This document shows, piece after piece, positions 56,185 through 64,000 of a stretch of 64,000 bases of DNA. Both the position numbers and the translations under genes were made by a program. The first letter of the stretch is position 1. Each line of letters begins with the position of its first letter. Under the pieces are notes generated by a model, which made no database searches, was not told where the DNA came from, and was given only the letters and a program-made list of their open reading frames with translations. This DNA comes from Manduca sexta (Eukaryota > Arthropoda > Insecta > Lepidoptera > Sphingidae), in NCBI RefSeq assembly GCF_014839805.1, contig NC_051138.1, positions 11,344,983 to 11,408,982 on the forward strand, in the 5' to 3' direction.

Positions 56185-56400
56185 AATTAGGCGTGGAACG
56201 GACTGCTGAGACGAATGACCGCAGGATCAAATTCCAAGAGCAGACACCTCTGACTATTCGAAAATTATGTGTACAGTTTTTGTGAATTATCGCATACTGC
56301 AACAGTGAATGAAAACACTGAACTGAGACCTAAGCACTTTCAGTAGTAGGGGAGGCCCGTGTCCAGCAGTTGGACAGTATATAATGCAGGGCTGCTTTTA
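56185..56400 (+). repeat. SINE family B, internally deleted copy
   Basis: Head ggcgtggaacggactgctga, B-box-like GGATCAAATTCC, body tttttgtgaattatcgc, then a jump to agtagtaggggaggcccgtg and the terminal cagcagttggacagtatata block. Confidence 0.75.
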
Positions 56401-58976
56401 TGCATATATTACTTACGTATCAAAAGCGGTAGATAAAGATGCATCTATAGCTTTCCGAGTGAATATTCATTCGGTAATATAATAAATAGGAATCGAGTTC
56501 GTTGCCATATCGGGAATAAATTCCAGTGCCAGACAAATTATGGGCGTCCTAGAAATCGGGTATAAAAACTGCAATCCTATGACAAATTTTCGAACTTGCC
56601 AGCACAGCGAAAGCATGTTATTCCTAAATTTTGGTCTAAAAACTTTAAAACCAAGGATTTTCACTCAATTTGACGATTATATGTTAGATTATTTTGAATC
56701 AACTACTCTCCGATATTCATAATTTCATACTCGAAAATACTCCCATAGTATTACCAAGTGTCAGCAAAAAGAAATGAACATAAGTCTAGTGTTAAACTTG
56801 AAAAATATCAACCTTTATATATTCTGTAAAGTTATAATGTTAAACATATTTAAAGCATTAAAATAAATAGATATAAACACTTCATTGATATTAGTTAACT
56901 GGTGGCTTAAAACCTACATAATGAAGACAGTTGTGATTACCTAAAATAATTTAATCATTTAAAATAATAATGAATTAAAATTAATAATTATAATTAATAA
57001 CAGGACTAGAATAACCGTTGGTGACATAAACGTCCCCGACGGCCCTTAATTTAATAAAATGCTTAATTTATACAAAGTTTAAATGAAGCTTAGACTTGAA
57101 TCCGGACTTATTATGAAAATTTACAAGCTTATGAACGTAAAATAATAGACTAGTAGTGCGAAGATAAAATAAACATTTAGAATAATTAGTGTATAAAGTG
57201 TATTTTGTTTTAGATTTTAGATTGTATGAGTAAATGAAACCTAAGTGCCTTTACATATCGTATTTTTCATCACAATAAAACGGGCAATACGTTACACAAC
57301 AGTCTATGCCAGTAGTGATATTTGTAGTAGAATGTAAACTTTATTGTAACTGTGTTATTTTTCATGTATTATATTTTTATGAGTATTCATGTTTTCTGTT
57401 GTTTTTGTTGCTTTTACCTTTACTTCGAAATAAACACTCGTATCAGTAACACATCATTTTTTCTAAACATTATTAATAACTTAGAACATAATATATATTA
57501 ATCACTTACAACAACATTAAATTTGCAGCGAATTTAGAAGAAGGAAATATTTGAATTTTTAATCCAGATTATTTAAATAGACATCGTCTGGCGTCCTAGA
57601 AATGGCGATATGGTTCCCTACAGTGCCTTAAGAACTTTAGAAGGGGTTTTACGCGGTCGAAACCATGAACAACACCTAGTAATCTTAAAATATATTTCGT
57701 TGTACAAGGTTATAAACAGCAAGAGATAATATGGCAGAATCGATAGTACTACCTCTGATATTTTACGTGACATGCGATGATCCGCCGTTGTTATCTGATC
57801 AGGCGAAAGGATTTTATGGGCTTTTCTGTACAGTGTACTCTTAGGCCTAAATATAGGTATTTTTTCGCATATTTCCATGTCAGATTTGACTTAACAAGAC
57901 ATACGGAGACTAAAAAGAAAGTCAATCAATATCAGTAACAGGTCACCATTTTTAGGCATGGTTTATAGGTTACCAGGTAAGAATCGGCTTTCGAACGTCG
58001 GATAATAGATTTTGCATAGCGGATGTTGCATATAGCGCATTATATTTGATTCCATATTTCAAAATTCAAATAAGAGATTAGAGGTCAATGGTCACATTTA
58101 TTTCTTATAAGTTTTAAAAATAAAATATGGTATAGAACAATGTGCATCTTACATCTAAGGAGACACAACATGCATTAAATATTTAAGAAAAAAAAGATAT
58201 GAAGTAAAGGTATAGAACAAAAAATTTAATTAGTTTAAGACAAGAAGCAAATAAATGGCATATTTAGGAATTAACTAAGAACTACTAAATTATAAATTCG
58301 CTTAAATAATTAAAAACAAAAATAAAAAAATATATAATTAAAAAACTCATGTTACCAAACGTAAGTCACCGGGTAAAGGGATAAATAAGGTCAAATCATA
58401 ATTTGTATAGCGAGTGTTTCATGTGGCACATATCACAGTTCAGAGAGACGAGGTTACAGTTCAACGGGTATAGGTGTGAAGTCAAATCTCGGATATCAGA
58501 TTTTCGATGTGAGAGGTATGTTATAGTGTAACATGGTACGTCCAGTTTAGTGGTAAATATTATTCGAGTGAAAATTCATCTGTTCTGTCGTTGTTTTAGA
58601 AACTGTATTAATTATGGACTTGGATAAAAACAATTGTAATTACTCCGAAACACTTTGGTGTATTTACAGTTATTTTAACCTATATAATTTACATTATTTG
58701 CAAACATTATGTATTATAATTTCAGTATTATGTACCAGATTTGAATATAATTAAAATTATTTGATTTAAAAATAATTTGCCAGGGTTATTAGTGGTGTTT
58801 ATATTTAATGTCTAAAGTTGACGAAGATTTGCACCGCAGTGCTATCCAATTGAAAGTATTGAGTGACGTTTCAAAAGCAAAACAATCACAAATCACGTAG
58901 TATATGCAGTTATTAGGGATTTTGGGAGCATAATTTAGTGATATTGTAATATAACTTGCCGTAAACCTCACGCCTT
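56401..58976. other. Unassigned AT-rich stretch
   Basis: No gene or dispersed repeat recognised in 2.6 kb. Confidence 0.35.
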
Positions 58977-59318
58977 TTTTATTGCTTTGAATGACGAGAC
59001 ATGCTTGCCGTTCGCGAGATGGTAAGCGATACGACCGCCCATAAATAGTAGAAACACCATCCAACACCTTGAATTACAAAGTATTGTTCGGTATTCCACT
59101 GCGCTCGTCATTCTGATACATGAGATGTTAAGTCTTGTCATGTCCAGTCGGTACATTAGTTACAATGTCCTTCAAACCGAAACACAACACTACACACTTC
59201 TGCTTGGCGGCAGAAATAGATATTGCGGTGGTACTTACCCAGGCGGCCTCTCACATATGAGAGACCTACCATCAGTACCTTTGCACATTTGTTACGTTAA
59301 CCAAACACTTGTGTAAAG
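58977..59318 (+). repeat. Repeat family A, full-length copy
   Basis: gacgagacatgcttgccg, gataggataagc-type block, cattccactgcgctcgtca, gcttggcggcagaaatagat, ctctcacatatgagagacct. It contains the perfect palindrome ctctcacatatgagag region of the family. It matches the 24983 copy along its whole length. Confidence 0.75.
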
Positions 59319-60500
59319 ATACATAAAACAAATGCTCTAATATGAAACTTAGAAAATAAAAGCTAGTGTAAAGATCCTTAACGAAGCACTGAACTTCAAA
59401 CACAATAAATAGATTACAGAACAGGTTCGTTTCATGTTGTTTTATTAAATAATTTCCACTGAAAATGTGATATCCGTTTATTATAACTCTCTTCTTTGGT
59501 CAGACGGCAGCGTGCTAGCCATTTAATCGTTAACCTTTGCGTTACGCGCCGCTATCCTAGTTGATGCCATCGGGCGTTTCCGGAAGTATTCGGCTGCGCG
59601 GTCTGGCTGGCAGAAAAGAAGATATGTCACGCGGCGACAATTCCATTCTTATCTCTGGTTGGTGGCTTTGGCCTTATTTAAATAACATTAACAAGTAAAT
59701 AATATGAAGACTTGGCTTAGGTCTTGTACTGAATCTCATTGAAAGCACTATTAATGACGAGGCTGTATGGGCTAGAACCCTTTGCCTTCCCAATAATAAA
59801 GGGAAAATCAAATTAAAAAAATAATATCTCTGGTTAGAAGTTGTCAAAAAAATGTCTAAAATTGTATTCTGTAATTATTTTGCTAATATAATGTTTACTG
59901 TAAAAAGAGCGTTTAACACTGGTTTCCATTTCTAGGTTGCTCAAATATATCTGAGTATTTCGATTAGCAATACGCTACATATGACGATCATCTCATCCCT
60001 ATTACATCTCAGGATGACTGTAATTTGAATTAAATGTAAATCATGAGCAAAATTTGCCATTCTGCATAAATACCAACTCCGCGGCAATAAATGTGACATT
60101 TCTGCATTTCTATAGCGTAGGCATTTCCTATCTCTATGGGTTGCCAGATCTCCATGTCTATTTTCTTTTAAGGATGTATTCATTTGATAGTAGACAGAGA
60201 AAGCACTTTCTATAGTCAGTATCCATTTCGTATGTATTTATTACATAATTGCGAAGTTACCGACCGTATGCCCTGGGTTGTGGTTTACGAACGGTAAATT
60301 AAACTTGTAAAGTTTATTTTGTAAGTAACTAAACTCCCGGGAAGTGTGTTGAAGTTTCCCATACATCATATATGTTTCTATACTCGGATTCTCTTCCTAC
60401 ACTGATTTTTCGTAATATTTTATAATTGTGCAATTTGATACAACCTATATAATTATATATTTTTATGAATCTTTGCCAACCTCTCAGTAGTAGAGGAGGT
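59319..60500. other. Unassigned stretch
   Basis: Nothing recognised. A GC-richer patch at about 59510-59650 has no coding signal. Confidence 0.3.
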
Positions 60501-60504
60501 ATAA

Positions 60505-60893
60505 TAATGAATCCATCCTAGCCGAATTTCGGCCACGGCAACCAATCTCAACGGAGATCAGCCAGGTACCCAGGAGATATTATAGTGCACAAGTGTGTGC
60601 GCAATACACAGGTGCACTCTCTGTTCCTTCACTCTCATAGTTCGGTGAGACGGCAATCCGACATGACCGGAGAGAGATCAGGCGCAGGACCAACGGCTTT
60701 ACGTGCTTTCCGAGCGAGGCACGGGGGTATCACACGGCCAACTTCCTGACTCCGAGCTGCGACTGAGTAATTTTTAAAATGGAAAAACCCAGTCACAATT
60801 ATTTTGGCCCGACCCGGGATTCGAACCCAGGACCTCAGCGCGGCAGTCGTACTTGTACCGTGTACACTTACAACTACGCCATCGAGGCAGTCG
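60505..60893 (-). repeat. tRNA-derived SINE, long-bodied relative of family C
   Basis: The minus-strand head reads gactgcctcgatggcgtagt with B-box GGTTCGAATCCCGGG, then ccaaaataattgtgactggg and a long GC-richer body ending near agccgaaattcggct-type sequence at 60515. The head matches family C but the body differs. Confidence 0.75.
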
Positions 60894-60904
60894 TAATATC
60901 GTAT

Positions 60905-61236
60905 AATAATAATAATAATATCAGCCCCGTATTATATACTTGCCCACAGCTGGGCACGGGTCTCCTCTACTGCTGAGAAGGATTAGGCCTTAGTCTACCA
61001 CGCTGGCCTAGTGCGGATTGATAGACTTCACACACCCTCGAAAATTCCTATAGAGAATTTCTCAGGTATGCAGGTTTCCTCACAATGTTTTCCTTCACCG
61101 TTAAAGCAAGCGATAATTCACAAAGAATACACACATTTTTTTTTAGAAAAGTTAGAGGTGTTTGCCCTTGGGATTTGAACCTACGGACATTCGTCTCAGC
61201 AGTCCGTTACACAACCAACTGGGCCATCGCCGCTTT
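60905..61236 (-). repeat. SINE family B, full-length copy
   Basis: Minus-strand GCGGCGATGGCCCAGTTGG head, B-box GGTTCAAATCCC, complete body and a (TAT)n tail at 60905-60925. It abuts the SINE at 60505-60893 head to tail. Confidence 0.85.
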
Positions 61237-61239
61237 TAT

Positions 61240-61382
61240 CGGTAACTTTACTGACGAGAGATGATTCACCTCGCCAGTTTATACAATTTTGTCGGCCTAT
61301 ATTGAGGGTGATTCAGGAACGGGACACATGTATGTCGACCAAAACGTTGGGTTTGAGACACAATATATCCTACCACGAATGT
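61240..61382 (+). repeat. Repeat family D, eroded copy
   Basis: tactgacgagagatgattca, tttgtcggcctatattgagg, tatatcctaccacgaatgtt; internal parts are missing. Confidence 0.5.
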
Positions 61383-63821
61383 TCTATTTTTTAGTCCTTT
61401 AACTATTATGAAATATATTATAATGGCGATCTAAAATCGAGCACATGAGTACGATAATGGTAAGTAGGGTAAGTATAATGAGTTCTTATATTGACGCGAA
61501 TGTTAGATATTAAAATAAATTTGTTTTTTTCGGATTTGTAAAATAAATATTGTGGATAAATGGTATGATCACATAATATACTGAGAATAATAAGCCATTT
61601 TGTAAGACAAGAAGAATAATGACGCACCAATTAGCCTTTTCGATGCTCTTAAACTGTTCATAAGAAAATGCTTATAGTTGATATAAGAGCGCGTTCCGAT
61701 ATTTTATCGAAATATTTTTCATGAGATCCATATCTGCGGAGATTGAGTCGTAATATGGACTTATTGAAATAAATCCAGTCCCTTAACTCTCCTTATAAGT
61801 GATTTTCTGACGACGCCTATGTAGTTATTCTTTGAGAAGTCGGTTTTTTCAAACTCAAACTTGCTGCGATCGCAAGTTTGTTTTATTAAATGGTTGGCTT
61901 TTTGATTTTAGAATGAGGGTACATTAAGTTTATAAGTTGAGTATGTAACAGTATTTTTATGCAAGACTTCATAAGTAGCTGCTTACCTAAAAAGTTCTGG
62001 AAACAAAATCCATGCCTAAACTTTAAGAACTGTAGGTACCTACTTAATTTCGCGTGATAACTTTTCTCATCGTAAACATGTTTAAAATATCTACAAAATC
62101 CACACAAAATAAGGGCAGTGTGGCTGTGATGTTGTTTTTGTTTGTTTTATGTATGGTAAGTACCAGGGGCAAACTGATTCTTGCCGGCTTTCTTTTTCTA
62201 ATTTATCTTTAATCTTATTATAATAATGATTGACAGACCGCATTCATACATGTTAGTATCTATATATTCTTGATCTTGTGTGTGTGCCTTTCGGAAAATT
62301 TCAACCTTCACCATTAATAAGTACCAACATTTAAAAAAGATTTCACGACAATTGTCAACGACTAATTAAATTCCTTTTTATACATTTTGCCCTAAACGAA
62401 CTGGTAAAAATCATTAGCTAATCTAATTAAGCGGTGTTATCGTTATTATCTTCTCATTCTGTCAGCGGATAATATTTTCAGGAGCCATTAATCAACACGT
62501 CTGCCTCTTGATGTATAACGCCGAGGTGTTTCTCTGGCTTCTTATGTTTTTTATTTCCCCTGTAATTACAGAGGGCGCCGAACCATTATGGACGCCATAC
62601 TACGCAAAGTTAATTGAAATTTAAACGAGTGTGTTTGAAGCTATTTCCTATTTGAAAAAAGGTTTGTTCGGTTTTTGAGTAATTTTCGTTGGTTTGAATA
62701 ATGGTAAATTTATTTTAGTATTCATTTTTATTTATTTATTTTTTTAATTTTGTGCATTTTTATATTAATCGGCACAATTTTTGCACATACTATATTTAGG
62801 TTTAAGTGATTCAAATATTTTTTATTTTGTTATTTCAACCGAAGACAGCTAGATAGTTTTAATAAGTCGATTTAAAATTGTGATAAGAATACTAAAATAC
62901 GGAGCAAATGCTTCCTCTCAGATTTCTTTTGTTTCATATGTTAACGAACAAAAATAAAGGTTACCTAAGAAAGTCGATTGTTTAAGAGAGCAGGCATATT
63001 GAGGTTGCTTACGAAGATTGAAAAGATTTATGTGTCGGAGAACATAAGAAGTCGGCGAGAATTGATAAAGAGATCGTAGAATGAAAAATTATCTTATACG
63101 TTTTTACTACAGCTCTTTAAGCATCAAAAGTAAATTTAAAGGCATTAGATGTAATTTCATATTAAAAACGGTCGCGTAAAGTTGAAATAGAATAACAAAA
63201 TTATATGAATACCTAATAAAATTTCGTCACCTTAAAACCTCATTAGGCGAATCTATTATTGCAAGCAATAATCTTACGTAATTTTTGCTTATTAATTTAG
63301 CCCGTCTGTACCTACATACGCAATGGTGAGGTATCTCGCTAGCATTGAAGTATACAAATCTTTTGACATACATTAAAAAAAAGAATATTGCTAAAAATAA
63401 TTGCTTACAATTATTGCTACTCCACTTTTTCGTCCATTCAGTACCGGGTACAGAAATAGTACAATATATTTTTTTAAATTTTGCTGCCATGGTCTTGTTT
63501 TTATCCAACCAAATATCCAAAATAAATAGTAATGTTATTAATTTAAAATACATACTTTAAAGATTTCAACAACAACCTTAACCTAAAATTACAGCCAATT
63601 TCGACAGCAGTCAAAATTGAATTCCATGCGAAGATATTCCAAGCGATATGGAAATATGTTCTTAAGTTCCGCAAACTTATTTGCACACGTCAATATCGAG
63701 AGGAGTGAATGAGTATTTTCATCATTCCGTTTAAATCTTTATTCGCCAACGGGCCATGTTTTAAGAAGGCCTTTATTAACACTCCAACTGCACTTGATTT
63801 AAATCCAATCTCAAGTCAAAA
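61383..63821. other. Unassigned AT-rich stretch
   Basis: No gene recognised. The segment 62440-62630 is less AT-rich and compositionally unlike repeats here; it could be conserved non-coding DNA. Confidence 0.35.
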
Positions 63822-63870
63822 AGTATATATCACGCTTTTATCCCAGTAGGGGTAACAGGCAGAGGTCTAA
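63822..63870 (-). repeat. SINE family C / LINE shared tail, fragment
   Basis: atatatcacgcttttatccc and ggggtaacaggcagaggt are the inverse of the family C 3' tail. Confidence 0.5.
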
Positions 63871-63871
63871 C

Positions 63872-64000
63872 CGAGGCAGTGCGACCTATCTTTGTTAAGT
63901 GGCTAGACAGGCGCTACGGTGCGTCAACCTTTCGGTTGACACAGATACTCACCAGGCATGGCTGCTTCGATGAGTATCTGTGGCGAATCGTAGGAGCGGA
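63872..64000 (+). pseudogene. R1-like LINE C-terminal fragment running off the window
   Basis: The frame reads TEAVRPIFVKWLDRRYGAST then FRLTQILTRHGCFDEYLW, RIVGA. The HGCF..YL unit is the Cys/His motif near the C-terminus of R1-clade LINE proteins. The true end is outside the window. Confidence 0.65.

Noticed and set aside
59941..60183. 80-residue minus-strand frame
   Set aside because: It is charged and clean but has no splice context, family resemblance or composition bias; most likely chance.

Overview
The window is AT-rich, repeat-laden animal nuclear DNA, almost certainly from a moth or butterfly (Lepidoptera). The evidence is GT-AG introns, tRNA-derived SINEs with lepidopteran-type bodies, Helitrons ending in CTAG|T, RTE, R1-like and PHD-finger/FP-domain LINEs, a Ty1/copia element and TTAA-flanked piggyBac-type DNA. 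I saw nothing prokaryotic, no CRISPR array and no rRNA or functional tRNA gene.

One convincing host gene is present. It lies on the minus strand from 26559 down to 12366 and has ten exons. All nine introns have GT-AG ends and the phases agree at every junction. The spliced CDS is 1464 nt (487 residues plus stop) and encodes a 12-helix major facilitator superfamily transporter of the SV2-like type. Its introns have been colonised by SINEs, LINE tails, Helitron pieces and a 1.34 kb inverted-repeat DNA element.

Layout: 1-8.9 kb holds a LINE tail, SINEs, a 534-bp retroinsertion with an 18-bp target duplication, and a composite inverted-repeat element containing a SINE-derived tandem array. 9.8-10.7 kb is a non-autonomous Helitron. 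12.4-26.6 kb is the transporter gene. 27-36.7 kb is mostly unassigned with SINE and LINE scraps. 36.8-38.9 kb is a second copy of the Helitron, carrying a 1.3 kb degenerate piggyBac element at a TTAA; the first copy preserves the empty site. 39.5-44.2 kb is a SINE followed by a decayed RTE LINE, itself interrupted by the 3' end of another LINE on the opposite strand. 46.8-47.0 kb is a palindromic MITE. 50.9-54.05 kb is an RTE fragment followed by a LINE with 5' tandem repeats, ORF1, an unusual hydrophobic frame and the start of ORF2. 54052-54551 is exactly 500 N. 54.55-55.8 kb is the 5' half of a copia element (gag, start of protease, one LTR) on the minus strand. 56-64 kb is mostly unassigned with SINEs, ending in an R1-like LINE tail at the window edge.

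The elements interact: one SINE family shares its 3' tail with a LINE whose C-terminal coding end is at 29.6 kb, several elements are nested, and one insertion has a dated order (Helitron first, then piggyBac). No new multi-gene system is evident. The observations most worth follow-up are the hydrophobic frame between the LINE ORFs, the Cys-rich inverted-repeat element in intron 8, the SINE-derived tandem array, and the paired empty/filled piggyBac site.
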